Assembly (NCBI GenBank): GCA_020721065.1
Contig: DYNM01000003.1
Coordinates: forward strand, 62,001-126,000
Source: Thiocystis violascens
GTDB lineage: Bacteria > Pseudomonadota > Gammaproteobacteria > Chromatiales > Chromatiaceae
Direction of reading: 5' to 3'
DNA length: 64,000 bases
Shown here: positions 18,292-31,079 of the stretch, piece after piece
How the letters are laid out: each line of letters opens with the position of its first letter
Position numbering within the stretch: the first letter of the stretch is position 1
Program-made: the position numbers and the translations under genes
The notes under the pieces: generated by a model
Told to the model about the DNA's origin: nothing
Databases searched by the model: none
Seen by the model: the letters and a program-made list of their open reading frames with translations, nothing else

Positions 18292-20403
18292 TTAAAGTGT
18301 GGAGCCATGCGGATGCTGTAATAGTTCAAGATTCAATTGAATACGGCGATGAGCAATGTGTTCTGCTGTATCAATTGGCGTTGTACCAAATACTTGTGTA
18401 TCGACCGCAACACAATTACGCCCACTTTCTTTTGCACGATACATCGCAGTATCCGCCCGCCGCAGCGCATCTTCTTCATTAGTTTTGCCATTCAATAGCG
18501 CCACGCCAATGCTGGCTGAACAGCGATGTTCAATGGTTGCTGCGTCTTCAGCACGCGCTAAATGATACGGTTGCGCTAATTGGGTGAGGATTTTATGCGC
18601 TACCTGTTGCGCTTGCTGTTGCGCGTCAGCATCTAAACCACCAATTAACACTACGAATTCATCGCCACCAAAACGAGCAATCGTATCAATGTTGCGCACA
18701 CATTCGGTAAGCCGTCGTGCAACCTCAATCAGTAATAAATCACCGACATCGTGACCATGTAAATCATTAAGTGGTTTGAAATTGTCTAAATCTAAAAACA
18801 TCAGCGCACCTTGTTTGCCATAACGTCGCAGCGCCGCCAATAAATGCGTGAGGCGATCTTTTAATAACCGTCGATTGGGCAATTGGGTGAGCGGATCAAA
18901 AAAAGCCAGTTGGCGAATTTCTTCTTCCAAACGTTGGCGCTCGCTGATGTCATTAGCAAGTGAAACTACTTCATACGGTTCGCCGGAACGATCTGGCAGC
19001 CACGCATTAAACCATTCGCAGGTAATGACGCGCCCATCCCGCGTGAGATTCTGATTGATGCTGTGCGGCAGCGCACGATTCCGAACCAGTTGGGAAAATT
19101 GCTGCGCCAGAGATTCCCGTGCTGTCGGTGGCAATAAAAAGTCGATAAAACTTTTACCCAGCACTTCGTGACGTGTCCAACCAAAAATCACTTCGGCTTG
19201 ACGATTCCAATCAGTCACAATAAAACCCTCGCGCCACACCACGCCGGCCGAGGCTGAAGTTTGAAAAATGATGCGATGGCGCTCTTCGCTGCGCGATTTT
19301 TCTTCCAAAGCAAGCGCCAGTTGCCGATTGACGCGGTGGATATACAACGCAATACCAACAATAACGACGGCAACAATTAAAAAGATTGCCAGCGTCCAAT
19401 ACAGCCATGTCAAATCAATGCTGCGTTCTGGCTCGTAAAAAAACGCATCCAGCGGGCGATCAATCTGTACCAGTCCAAAACGTTCGTAGGTTTTGGCGAT
19501 GTTCAACCAACGCCCGGGATTGCTGTGACCAATAGCAATCAAATCAGGATTGACGAGATTTTGCAGCGCCAGCGCCTCATATTCTAAATGTGAGCGCGTT
19601 TTGTTTTGCGTGTTATAGCGGTGCAAAATTAAATCAATCATTTCAGGAATGTGATCGAACGCATATTGCCAACCGCGAATCGACGCCGCCCGAAATGCCG
19701 CTACTGCATCAGGTTTATTCGTCAACACCGCTTGCCGCGTGAACAGCACATCGCCATAAAAATCCATCCCATACGTCAGCGGGCGCAGCACGGTATGCGC
19801 CACGCCGTATTGGCTGAGAATATAAGGCTCATTAGAAATATAAGCGTTGACTGCCGCCACGCGCCCGCTAATGAAATCATCCAGATGCTGCGCATCGGGC
19901 ACGAAATGCAGACGATTCAGCGCAATGCCCTCGTTGACAAACATGGCTTTCAATTCGACATCCTGATCGCCGCCCATCAAAGCAATTTTGCTCGCAGGTT
20001 TGACCAAATCAACAAGGCGGGTGTCCTGCCCATGCGCTACCAGCACGTTGGGCGAATGTTGAAACACCGGACCTAACATCACCACCGGTTTGCCTTTGAG
20101 ATAATCAATCACCAAGCTGGAGACGCTGATACCAAAATCCGCTTGACCGCTGAGAACGGCTGCTACCGGATCAAGACCGGGACGGCCTTCTTTGAGCGTG
20201 ACCTCGAGTCCGGCTTCACGATAAAAACCCTGATGGAGCGCGGCGTAATAGCCGACGAATTGGAATTGATGCAGCCAGCGCAGTTGTAACGTGACTGGCG
20301 TCAACGCCCAAACCGGTTGGCACAAACCAATCAGCACTAATCCGCACACAATCACTGCGCGATAATGCGTTTTAGGTGTTGTTAATCGTGTTTTTATAGC
20401 CAT
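18292..20403 (-). CDS. Diguanylate cyclase with periplasmic NMT1-like, PAS and GGDEF domains
   Basis: This predicted membrane sensor makes cyclic di-GMP. An N-terminal signal/anchor helix (about residues 15-35) precedes an NMT1/THI5-like periplasmic solute-binding domain (about 38-300, with LQLRWLHQFQFVGYYAAL). A membrane helix lies near residue 335, then a PAS domain (about 375-495) and a GGDEF domain (about 510-670) with the intact active site RFGGDEFVVL. No EAL domain is present. The ATG at 20403 is preferred over a TTG five codons upstream. The ligand of the periplasmic domain is unknown; related domains bind pyrimidine or thiamine precursors. It stands alone as a transcript. Confidence 0.88.
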   Translation of the reverse strand: MAIKTRLTTPKTHYRAVIVCGLVLIGLCQPVWALTPVTLQLRWLHQFQFVGYYAALHQGFYREAGLEVTLKEGRPGLDPVAAVLSGQADFGISVSSLVIDYLKGKPVVMLGPVFQHSPNVLVAHGQDTRLVDLVKPASKIALMGGDQDVELKAMFVNEGIALNRLHFVPDAQHLDDFISGRVAAVNAYISNEPYILSQYGVAHTVLRPLTYGMDFYGDVLFTRQAVLTNKPDAVAAFRAASIRGWQYAFDHIPEMIDLILHRYNTQNKTRSHLEYEALALQNLVNPDLIAIGHSNPGRWLNIAKTYERFGLVQIDRPLDAFFYEPERSIDLTWLYWTLAIFLIVAVVIVGIALYIHRVNRQLALALEEKSRSEERHRIIFQTSASAGVVWREGFIVTDWNRQAEVIFGWTRHEVLGKSFIDFLLPPTARESLAQQFSQLVRNRALPHSINQNLTRDGRVITCEWFNAWLPDRSGEPYEVVSLANDISERQRLEEEIRQLAFFDPLTQLPNRRLLKDRLTHLLAALRRYGKQGALMFLDLDNFKPLNDLHGHDVGDLLLIEVARRLTECVRNIDTIARFGGDEFVVLIGGLDADAQQQAQQVAHKILTQLAQPYHLARAEDAATIEHRCSASIGVALLNGKTNEEDALRRADTAMYRAKESGRNCVAVDTQVFGTTPIDTAEHIAHRRIQLNLELLQHPHGSTL

Positions 20404-20501
20404 ATCAACCACTATCAACTATCAATCTAGCATTAAAAAACCGTATTCAGTTGCCACGATATAACACTCCAATTCTCGTTAACAAGTATTTCAAACTCTG
20501 T

Positions 20502-21137
20502 TTAATCCATCTGAAAAAAATCATCAACAGCGCGTTGTTCAATTTTGAATAACTCCGCTTTTAATGTGGTATTCCGCCGTGCATTGGTGAAATTCAAGCG
20601 CGTTTCCTGCCCAAAGCTGTCTTGCATAATTAAACTGTCCAGCGTGTCGGCACCAAAACCCAATTCAATCCGCACAACATCCGTATCGGTATCTTTGGGC
20701 GTCAATTGCACCCAATCGCGCCCATCCGTACTCGCAATTGCTTTAATCTCAAAATGCGTGGCGATGGGTTCACGATTGGCTAATAACAGTGCCGGAGTGC
20801 CGCGTAACGCTTCATTTTGTTCTTGATGGGAAATTTGCTGCAAATCCAAATCATGCACATAAACGCGCTTGCCGTCCGCAATAATCATTTGCGCAGTCGG
20901 GCTGGCATATTCCCAACGAAACCGTCCCGGACGTTGTAAATAAAACGTGCCGCGTGCTTCTAACATTTGCGAGCGATCCGCATTAAATGTGTATTGCTCA
21001 AAATCAGCAACCAGCGTATTCAAATCTGCTAAATATCGTTCTACTAAATTTGGTTCCGCAGCACTCGCGCTATTGCTTCCCAGCACCAGCACGACAACAA
21101 TTCCGTAAATGCTACGGAGCAAAAAATCCAACCACAT
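20502..21137 (-). CDS. lolA: Outer-membrane lipoprotein carrier protein LolA
   Basis: LolA is the periplasmic chaperone that takes lipoproteins from LolCDE to LolB. The 211-residue protein has a signal peptide ending near SASA (residue 27), then the LolA beta-barrel pattern: LVADFEQYTFNADRSQMLEARG, FYLQRPGRFRWEY, IIADGKRVYVHDLDLQQ, and a C-terminal LRLNFTNARRNTTLKAELF-like strand. It lies downstream of ftsK on the same strand, the standard ftsK-lolA order. The heptamer repeat array separates the two. Confidence 0.93.
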   Translation of the reverse strand: MWLDFLLRSIYGIVVVLVLGSNSASAAEPNLVERYLADLNTLVADFEQYTFNADRSQMLEARGTFYLQRPGRFRWEYASPTAQMIIADGKRVYVHDLDLQQISHQEQNEALRGTPALLLANREPIATHFEIKAIASTDGRDWVQLTPKDTDTDVVRIELGFGADTLDSLIMQDSFGQETRLNFTNARRNTTLKAELFKIEQRAVDDFFQMD

Positions 21138-21167
21138 TGTGTTTTTATCCTGAGTGTTTTAATAAAA

Positions 21168-21256
21168 GTTGTCAGTTGTCAGTTGTCAGTTGTCAGTTGT
21201 CAGTTGTCAGTTGTCAGTTGTCAGTAAAAAACAGCGTTGTCACCGACAACTGCTAA
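21168..21256 (-). repeat. Dispersed GTTGTCA hairpin element, copy 2, with eight tandem heptamers
   Basis: Eight perfect tandem copies of the 7-base unit GTTGTCA occupy 21168-21223 and are followed by GT, an A6 run and a short inverted arm with CACCGACAACTGC. Read on the minus strand, it has the same order as the other copies (inverted arm, T-run, ACTGACAAC repeats). It fills the ftsK-lolA gap and abuts the ftsK stop codon. Confidence 0.85.
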
Positions 21257-21257
21257 T

Positions 21258-23621
21258 TCAATCATCCGCTGCTGGCGGCAGCACCCGATGACTGCCATTT
21301 GCTTCGACAGCACCAACGATGCCGCGCTGTTCCAGCGTTTCCAACAAGCGCACCGCCCGCTGATAACTGATTTTGAAATGGCGCTGCAAACTCGGCAGCG
21401 ATGCCCGCTGCGTGGTGCGCACCTGCGCCACCACTTCCGCAAACAGCGGATCAAGCGATTCAACAGTTGCTGGTTCCAGCGTCAAGTCCGGCAGTGCGAG
21501 CGCCCCGCTTGGCGGCAAAGCAGGAGCTTGTTGCCGCAAAAACGCCGTCACCTGCGCCACCTCATCCGCGCTGACGAAAGCACCGTGAACGCGCTGCGGG
21601 ACGTTGCTGTTGGGCGCGAGATACAGCATATCGCCCGCACCGAGCAGGTCTTCTGCGCCAGCTTGTTCCAACACCAGCCGCGACTCCGCCCGTGAGCTGA
21701 CTTGCAGCGCCAGCCGTGCCGGAAGATGGCGACACAACGACTCCGGTAAAACCTCCGGCTGCGGAAATGCCGTTGCCAACACGAGGTGAATGCCCGCCGC
21801 TCGCGCTTTTTGTGCCAACTGCGTCAGCACCGCCACCGTGTAAGTGGTCGCCGCCAACACGTCCGCCAACTCCGCAATCACCACCACCACATACGGCAGA
21901 TAGTGCAAGCGCGGCACCGCTTCTGGCGCAGTCGTATCTGGCGCGGTCGGATCAAGAATCTGCGCTCCAGCGACCTGCGCTTCGGCGATCATCCGGTTGT
22001 AACTGATGAGATTGCGCACACCCAACTTTGCCATCACCCGAAACCGCCGCTCCATTTCATCCGCGCACCAGCGCAGCATTCGACTGGCTGGCAGCGGCGC
22101 GTCAATCACCGGCGTCAACAGGTGCGGAATCCCGGCATAAGCCACCAAACTGCGCTGCTGCACGTCAATCAACACCAAGCGCAGCATCTTCGGGCCCGAC
22201 TTGTATAACAGGCTGATTAACAACGCATTCAGCGCAGTGGTTTTGCCCGACCCGCTCATGCCCGCCAGCAACAGATGCGGTTGTCGCGCCAAATCCAGCA
22301 CCACCGGCAGCCCCGCGATGTTTTGTCCACTGGCAACCGCCAACGGCGCGAGCGTTTCCTGATATTCCGGCGCAGCCAGCAACGTCCGTAAACCAATCCG
22401 CTCCCGCTGCTGATTGGGAATTTCGATGCCAATCACCGCGTTACCCGGTGCCATCTCCACCAAACGCACGCCAACAACGTCCAACGCCAGCGCCAGCTTC
22501 GGCATCAACCCGGCTAATTTGGGCGTTTTGAGATCGGGCGGCAGTTGCAATTCAAACAGCGTGACCACCGGTCCCGGATACACCGCCACCACCCGCACGG
22601 TCACGCCCAACTCGGCGCAGTGCATTTCCACCGCGCACGACAATTCCTCAATCTGATCGGCGGATAGCTCAACTTTGGCGGCGGGGCTGGCGCTCAACAG
22701 TTCCAGATTTGGGCGACCGGCTTTCACTGGCGGCGGCGCGGCAACGACTGGCGGCGCTGGTTCCGGTGCAGGCGTCGGCGCAGCTCCAGCAGTGACAATT
22801 TTTTTTAGCGTTGCCGCTGCTGCCACCACGTCAGACAGTGGTGCGGTGGGCGGTGCGGCTGACACTTCCGCCGGGTTCAGCAGATTCAAGTTTGGCGGTA
22901 AACCGGCAGCAATCGGCACTTCAACCACTGCGGGAGGTGGCGGCGCTGGTGTGGGAGCCGGTGCTGATGCTGGTGCGGCAGCACGTTTGGACAATAAGCC
23001 CGTGAGAAATGACCAGCCGCGCCCGCCGCTGTTGATGACCATTGAGCCAAAGTTGTCGATCAAGCGCAGCAGCGAGAAGCCTAAAAACAACATCAGGCTG
23101 ACGGCTAATGCGCCGGTGAGGAGTACGTCGGTGCCCGGCGCGTTGAAGCGTTCCAACATCAAGCTGCTGACTAACAGCCCCAACCCGCCGCCTGCGCCGT
23201 TAGGAAGTTTTAAGCCGAAGGTGCCAACGTGCAGCGAGAAATAACCGCAGCCAGCCGCCAACACGACGGCGAATCCAAACCAGCGCAGCAGCAATAACCA
23301 CACCCGCTGCGTCGGCTCTTCGCCGTGTCCGCGAAACACTGTCCACGCACTCCACGCCAGCATGAATGGCAATAAATGCGCGAAAAAGCCGACCAAATAA
23401 AAGGCGATGTCGGCAAATAGTGCGCCGGTCGGGCCGCCAGCATTGGAAACGGTCATGCTCTCGCCGACAGACGACCAGCCCGGATCAGTGGGGGAATAAC
23501 TCATCAGCGCCAGCGCCAAATAAACCGCCACGCACATCACCGTCCACATCGCGCCTTCGCGCAGCGCGTTTTCGACGTGATCGCTAAATGTTAACTGCCC
23601 GTAACGGGTTGCCTGCGCCAT
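21258..23621 (-). CDS. ftsK: FtsK-type DNA translocase with a divergent motor domain
   Basis: FtsK anchors at the septum and pumps chromosome ends to XerCD. The 787-residue protein has four N-terminal membrane helices (about residues 25-200), a Pro/Ala-rich linker (about 215-310), alpha and beta motor domains, and a C-terminal gamma winged helix (about 720-780, LPSLQRHFKISYQRAVRLLE). Walker A is intact (GMSGSGKT, Lys460). The Walker B position reads VVVVIAELAD, with Ala583 where FtsK normally has Asp, followed by Glu584. The usual IDPK and ATQRP motifs read IDVQ and ATAFP. The gene position beside lolA marks it as the main ftsK locus, so the losses are notable. ATPase activity may be reduced or altered. 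Confidence 0.88.
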   Translation of the reverse strand: MAQATRYGQLTFSDHVENALREGAMWTVMCVAVYLALALMSYSPTDPGWSSVGESMTVSNAGGPTGALFADIAFYLVGFFAHLLPFMLAWSAWTVFRGHGEEPTQRVWLLLLRWFGFAVVLAAGCGYFSLHVGTFGLKLPNGAGGGLGLLVSSLMLERFNAPGTDVLLTGALAVSLMLFLGFSLLRLIDNFGSMVINSGGRGWSFLTGLLSKRAAAPASAPAPTPAPPPPAVVEVPIAAGLPPNLNLLNPAEVSAAPPTAPLSDVVAAAATLKKIVTAGAAPTPAPEPAPPVVAAPPPVKAGRPNLELLSASPAAKVELSADQIEELSCAVEMHCAELGVTVRVVAVYPGPVVTLFELQLPPDLKTPKLAGLMPKLALALDVVGVRLVEMAPGNAVIGIEIPNQQRERIGLRTLLAAPEYQETLAPLAVASGQNIAGLPVVLDLARQPHLLLAGMSGSGKTTALNALLISLLYKSGPKMLRLVLIDVQQRSLVAYAGIPHLLTPVIDAPLPASRMLRWCADEMERRFRVMAKLGVRNLISYNRMIAEAQVAGAQILDPTAPDTTAPEAVPRLHYLPYVVVVIAELADVLAATTYTVAVLTQLAQKARAAGIHLVLATAFPQPEVLPESLCRHLPARLALQVSSRAESRLVLEQAGAEDLLGAGDMLYLAPNSNVPQRVHGAFVSADEVAQVTAFLRQQAPALPPSGALALPDLTLEPATVESLDPLFAEVVAQVRTTQRASLPSLQRHFKISYQRAVRLLETLEQRGIVGAVEANGSHRVLPPAADD

Positions 23622-23773
23622 AGTGTCCTGCTCCCAAATATGTTGGGATATTCTAAATGTTATCGTGGTTTTTTCGTGTCATTTGTCGCTTGCGACCGCG
23701 TGTGGAAACGAGCGTGTCGCGCCGAAAATTGATCCTATAATCGCCACTGTTGTTGATTCAAACGCTAGGTTTT

Positions 23774-23862
23774 TCAGTTGTCAGATGGCGGTTGTCAGTT
23801 GTCGGTGATAACTGTCTTTTTACTGACAACTGACAACTGTCAACTGTTTTTCAACAGCCAAC
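23774..23862 (+). repeat. Dispersed GTTGTCA/TGACAAC hairpin element, copy 3
   Basis: CAGTTGTCAG, GGTTGTCAGTTGTCGGTGAT and then a T5 run and ACTGACAACTGACAACTGTC form complementary arms. It lies in the divergent gap between ftsK and smc, about 30 bases before the smc start, so it could affect the smc promoter or leader. Confidence 0.75.
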
Positions 23863-23892
23863 TTCAACATCCCCGCCCGGTCACTGAACTTT

Positions 23893-26800
23893 ATGCGCCT
23901 TGAAAAAATCCGTTTGGCGGGTTTCAAATCCTTTGTTGATCCCACCACCGTCACCTTCCCCAGCAATCTCATCGGCATCGTCGGCCCCAACGGCTGCGGC
24001 AAATCCAATGTGATTGACGCTGTGCGCTGGGTGATGGGCGAAAGTTCTGCCCGCTTGCTGCGCGGCGAAGCCATGACTGATGTCATTTTCAACGGCAGCA
24101 GCGGACGCCAACCACTCACCAGCGCCAGCATTGAACTGGTGTTTGATAACCGCGACCGTCGCGCCGGCGGTGCGTATGCCGCCTTCCCACAACTCAGCGT
24201 CAAACGACATCTCAGCCGCGACGGACAATCCAACTATTTCCTCAACGGCGTGCGCTGTCGGCGGCGCGACATTCAAGAATTGTTCCTCGGCACCGGCTTG
24301 GGGCCGCGCTCCTACGCCATCATTGAACAAGGCATGATCTCGCGTTTCATCGAAGCTCGCCCCGACGAGCTGCGGATTTTTCTGGAAGAAGCCGCCGGCA
24401 TTTCTAAATACAAAGAGCGCCGCCGTGAAACGGAAACCCGCATTGAGCACACCCGCGCCAATCTCACGCGACTTGACGATCTCCGCGCCGAGGTCAACAC
24501 GCAGCTCCATCATCTCGAACGCCAAGTGCAACAGGCCGAACAATTCAACCAGTTGCAAGCTGACGCCGTGCGGCTGGAACAAGAACTCATCGCCCTGCGT
24601 TGGCACGCCCTGATTGGCGAAGCGCAGCACTACGCGCAGCAACTGGACAATCTCAACGCCAGCAGTGCTGACACCAGCGCCCGTCAGCACCAGTTGGAAA
24701 CCGATCTCACCGCCCAGCGCCATGCTCATCAAACGGCAGTAGCGCACATCGCCGCCGTGCAAACCCAAAGTTATGCCGTCAACGCCGAGATCGCGCAGCT
24801 CGAGCAAGCACTCGCGTTTGCTGATGATTTGCAGCGCCAGCATCGCGCCGATCTCGACGAATTAACCCTCACGCTCGCAGCAACCACCGCCCATCTCGAC
24901 GCCGAACAGCGCCGTCACGCCGCACTCGTCGCCGCGCTGGCCAGCGATGAACCCGCGTGGCAACAGGCCGAACAGGAATTGACCGCCGCCAGCGTCGCCG
25001 TCGCTGCTGCTGAAAACCAACTGCGAGCGTGGGAAACCCACTGGGATGAATTCAATCACGCCGCCGCTGCGCCCGCAGCGGAAGCCCAATCTGCTCGCGC
25101 CAATCTCACCGCGCTTGAACAGCAACTGGTGCGCGATGAATCACGCCAGCGCCGTCTCCACGATGAACACCAGCGGCTACAGGATGACGACGCCGAGGCG
25201 GAAATGGCGGCACTGGTGACTGCCGAGGCGGACTGCGATGAACAGCAGGCGGCACTGGCGCTGGCGCTTCAATCTCATGCTGACGACCTCGCCGCGCACG
25301 AGGCGACCGTGCAACACCTGACCACCGCGTTGGATCATTTGCGCGGTGGTTTGCAAGAATCAAAAGGACGCCTCGCGTCACTCGTCGCGCTGCAAGATGC
25401 CGCGCTCGCTGCGCCCGACGCCGCTCATGCCGACTGGCTGGCTGGCGCTGGTTTGGCACATGCTCCCAATTTAATCAATCATTTACAGGTCGCGCCCGGC
25501 TGGAAAGTGGCAACTGAGACCGTGTTAGGTGCCGCGCTGCGAGCAGTGGCGACTCCCGCGCTAACCTCGCACTGCCGCGCCAGCACGCCGTTGCCGCCGG
25601 GTTTGACGTTGATTGATGCGCAGGCGGTGAACACTGCGCCCGCTGCGCCGACCACGCTGGCGACGCAGGTACGGACTGATTGGGCAGTGAGCGATTTTTG
25701 GCACGGGGTGCGGCTCGCCGAAGATGTGAGCACGGCGCTGGAACAGCGGATGACGCTGGCGGCGGGTGAGTGTTTTGTGACGCCAGATGGAGTGCGCGTC
25801 GGTCGCCATTGGCTGCAAACGCCACCGGCTGTAACGGGCGGTGGTGTGCTGGCGCGAGCGGAGGCAATTGCGACGCTGCGGCAGATGATCGGCGATGGCG
25901 TGGCGTGGGAAGCCAAATTGGTGACGGAATTGACAGCGGCACGGGCGGCGCGAGTCGCGGCTGAACACGCTCGCTCGGCGTTGGAACAACAGCAGTTAGT
26001 GCTGGCGCAGGAACAGGCGCGAGTGCGGGTGTTGTTGAGCAATTTACGCGCTCGCTACGGTCATCAGCAGGAACGCTTGACGGCGTTGGCAGCAGAGCTG
26101 GCGGAGTTGACTCAGCAGTTGGCGGAGGTGCAGGCACAGAGCGTTGACACCCGTGAGCGGCTATATGACCTGTTGACGGAAGTGGAGGCGCTCGCGGAGC
26201 AACGCGGCATCTTGTTAAACGAGCGCGATCAGCGCCGTGACGAATTGGCGCAAGCGCGGACGCTGGAGCAGCAGTGTCGTGATCGTGCTCAAAATTTGCG
26301 GGTGACGCTGGAATCACACCGCGTCGCGCTGGAGGCGCTGACTCAGACGGTGGCACGGGCGGAAGAGCAACAGCGTCAGTTGCTGGCGCGGCAGGAGGTG
26401 CTGCTGGCCGCGCAGGCGACGCAGTTGGCACCGCTGTTGGAGCAGGAGGAGCGGCTGGCGCAGCAGCGCGTAGTGCAAACTGATCTGGTGCAGGTGCTGC
26501 AAGTGGCGACACAGGAGCGTGAGGCGCTGGAGTTGGCGTTACGGGCGTTGGAAGAAGAGCAGTTGCAGATCGCGCAAACCACGTTGGTTCATCAGCAGCA
26601 GTTGGACAACGTGCGGTCAGCGCAGCAGGAGCGGCTGGTGCGGGCGCAGACGTTGGCGGAACAACTCGCTGAAATGGGCGTTGAGCCACTGCCGCTGGCA
26701 ACGCAGGCGCTGGCCGCACCGCCGCCGTTGCCCAAAGGTGGCGAAGAAGTGCTGACCGGTGACAGTGCTGGTGCGAGCGCGGAGGCGGATGAATTGTCAT

Positions 26801-27471
26801 TTGAATGGCGCTGGCGCGGGGCATTGGCGCGAGTGCGAGCGCGGTTGCAGCGGCTGGGCGCGGTCAATCTTGCGGCTGTGACTGAATACCAAGAGTTGGT
26901 CACTCGTAAAGGCTATTTAGATACCCAACATGCTGATATTGCGGCAGCTTTGGCGACGTTGGCGCAGGCGATCCGCAAAATTGACCGCGACACCCGCCAC
27001 CGGTTCCGCGAGACTTTTGAGCGCGTCAATCAGGAATTTCAACAGTTATTTCCGCAGTTGTTTGGCGGTGGTGAAGCGCAGTTAGAATTGACGGAAGGCG
27101 ATTTATTGGAAGCGGGAGTGCGGGTGTTGGCGCGTCCGCCGGGCAAACGGAATGCGACGATTCATTTGTTATCGGGTGGTGAAAAGGCATTGACCGCCAT
27201 CGCGCTGGTCTTTGCGATTTTCCAGCTCAACCCCGCGCCGTTTTGTTTATTGGATGAAGTTGACGCGCCGTTGGATGATGCCAACGTTGCCCGGTTTGGT
27301 GCGTTAGTGCAGGCGCTGTCAGCGCGGGTGCAGCTCATTTTCATCAGTCATAATCGCCTCACGATGGAGGTCGCCGAGCATTTGATTGGCGTCACCATGC
27401 ACGAGCCGGGCGTGTCGCGGGTGGTGGCGGTGGATATGGCGACGGCGGTGGCGCTGACGACTGCGCCTTAA
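23893..27471 (+). CDS. smc: Chromosome partition protein Smc
   Basis: This is the structural maintenance of chromosomes ATPase for condensation and segregation. The 1192-residue protein has an N-terminal head with GPNGCGKS (residues 31-38) and long Gln/Ala/Glu-rich coiled coils (about 170-500 and 680-1000). A hinge domain lies between them near 520-640. A C-terminal head has LLSGGEKALTA near 1093 and FCLLDEVDAPLDD near 1118. Length and layout are standard. It is the first gene of the smc-zipA-ligA group found in many gammaproteobacteria. The kleisin partners ScpA/ScpB are not in the window. Confidence 0.97.
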   Translation: MRLEKIRLAGFKSFVDPTTVTFPSNLIGIVGPNGCGKSNVIDAVRWVMGESSARLLRGEAMTDVIFNGSSGRQPLTSASIELVFDNRDRRAGGAYAAFPQLSVKRHLSRDGQSNYFLNGVRCRRRDIQELFLGTGLGPRSYAIIEQGMISRFIEARPDELRIFLEEAAGISKYKERRRETETRIEHTRANLTRLDDLRAEVNTQLHHLERQVQQAEQFNQLQADAVRLEQELIALRWHALIGEAQHYAQQLDNLNASSADTSARQHQLETDLTAQRHAHQTAVAHIAAVQTQSYAVNAEIAQLEQALAFADDLQRQHRADLDELTLTLAATTAHLDAEQRRHAALVAALASDEPAWQQAEQELTAASVAVAAAENQLRAWETHWDEFNHAAAAPAAEAQSARANLTALEQQLVRDESRQRRLHDEHQRLQDDDAEAEMAALVTAEADCDEQQAALALALQSHADDLAAHEATVQHLTTALDHLRGGLQESKGRLASLVALQDAALAAPDAAHADWLAGAGLAHAPNLINHLQVAPGWKVATETVLGAALRAVATPALTSHCRASTPLPPGLTLIDAQAVNTAPAAPTTLATQVRTDWAVSDFWHGVRLAEDVSTALEQRMTLAAGECFVTPDGVRVGRHWLQTPPAVTGGGVLARAEAIATLRQMIGDGVAWEAKLVTELTAARAARVAAEHARSALEQQQLVLAQEQARVRVLLSNLRARYGHQQERLTALAAELAELTQQLAEVQAQSVDTRERLYDLLTEVEALAEQRGILLNERDQRRDELAQARTLEQQCRDRAQNLRVTLESHRVALEALTQTVARAEEQQRQLLARQEVLLAAQATQLAPLLEQEERLAQQRVVQTDLVQVLQVATQEREALELALRALEEEQLQIAQTTLVHQQQLDNVRSAQQERLVRAQTLAEQLAEMGVEPLPLATQALAAPPPLPKGGEEVLTGDSAGASAEADELSFEWRWRGALARVRARLQRLGAVNLAAVTEYQELVTRKGYLDTQHADIAAALATLAQAIRKIDRDTRHRFRETFERVNQEFQQLFPQLFGGGEAQLELTEGDLLEAGVRVLARPPGKRNATIHLLSGGEKALTAIALVFAIFQLNPAPFCLLDEVDAPLDDANVARFGALVQALSARVQLIFISHNRLTMEVAEHLIGVTMHEPGVSRVVAVDMATAVALTTAP

Positions 27472-27567
27472 TTGCGCGACCAAATTGTGTGACACCGGTC
27501 ACACGTTGCATTGATACAATGTTTTGAAATTTCAATAACCCTTCAATTAACGGCTACCTCATATCGA

Positions 27568-30798
<3,231 letters not shown>

Positions 30799-30826
30799 CG
30801 CACAAGATGGTTAAAATGCGCCCCAC

Positions 30827-30902
30827 GCTGACGTAGCTCAGTTGGCAGAGCAGCTGATTTGTAATCAGCAGGTCGTCGGTTCAAATCCGACCGTCAGCTC
30901 CA
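30827..30902 (+). tRNA. tRNA-Thr (anticodon TGT)
   Basis: A complete 76-base cloverleaf is visible. The acceptor stem GCTGACG/CGTCAGC, D arm GCTC/GAGC, anticodon stem GCTGA/TCAGC with loop TTTGTAA (anticodon TGT at 30860-30862), and T arm GTCGG/CCGAC with TTCAAAT all pair. Discriminator T and an encoded CCA follow. TAAAAT at 30812-30817 is placed like a -10 box. It reads ACA threonine codons and marks the left edge of the accessory island. Confidence 0.98.
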
Positions 30903-30908
30903 CATTTG

Positions 30909-30946
30909 AACGGCTTGCATCAATTCTGATGCAAGCCGTTTTTTAT
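30909..30946 (+). terminator. Terminator after tRNA-Thr
   Basis: A perfect 14-bp stem (AACGGCTTGCATCA pairing with TGATGCAAGCCGTT) with a 4-base loop is followed by TTTTATT, starting 7 bases after the tRNA CCA end. Confidence 0.9.
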
Positions 30947-31079
30947 TGCGCGACTGTTTTTATTGTTGCGCAAGTTTAGTATTGCTGATGTTGAAATAGC
31001 CGCTTACTAAAAAACTCCTAGATCAGCCGTTAGTTAAACAACCCCGCCACTGTAACGCACATTTTTTGAGGATTAAACC

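Noticed and set aside
18285..18482. A 65-codon plus-strand frame after the lectin gene
   Set aside because: It lies antisense within the diguanylate cyclase C-terminus and has no support of its own.
21168..21223. Tandem heptamers as a CRISPR array
   Set aside because: Units are 7 bases with no spacers, and no cas genes are near.
25475..26824. A 449-codon open frame on the minus strand opposite smc
   Set aside because: It is a low-complexity Pro/Ala/Arg-rich translation of the antisense of the smc coiled coil, with no start signal or domain; the smc frame explains the region.
30946..31079. Attachment site or integrase remnant next to tRNA-Thr
   Set aside because: No duplicate of the tRNA 3' end was found at the far end of the island and no integrase-like frame is present.
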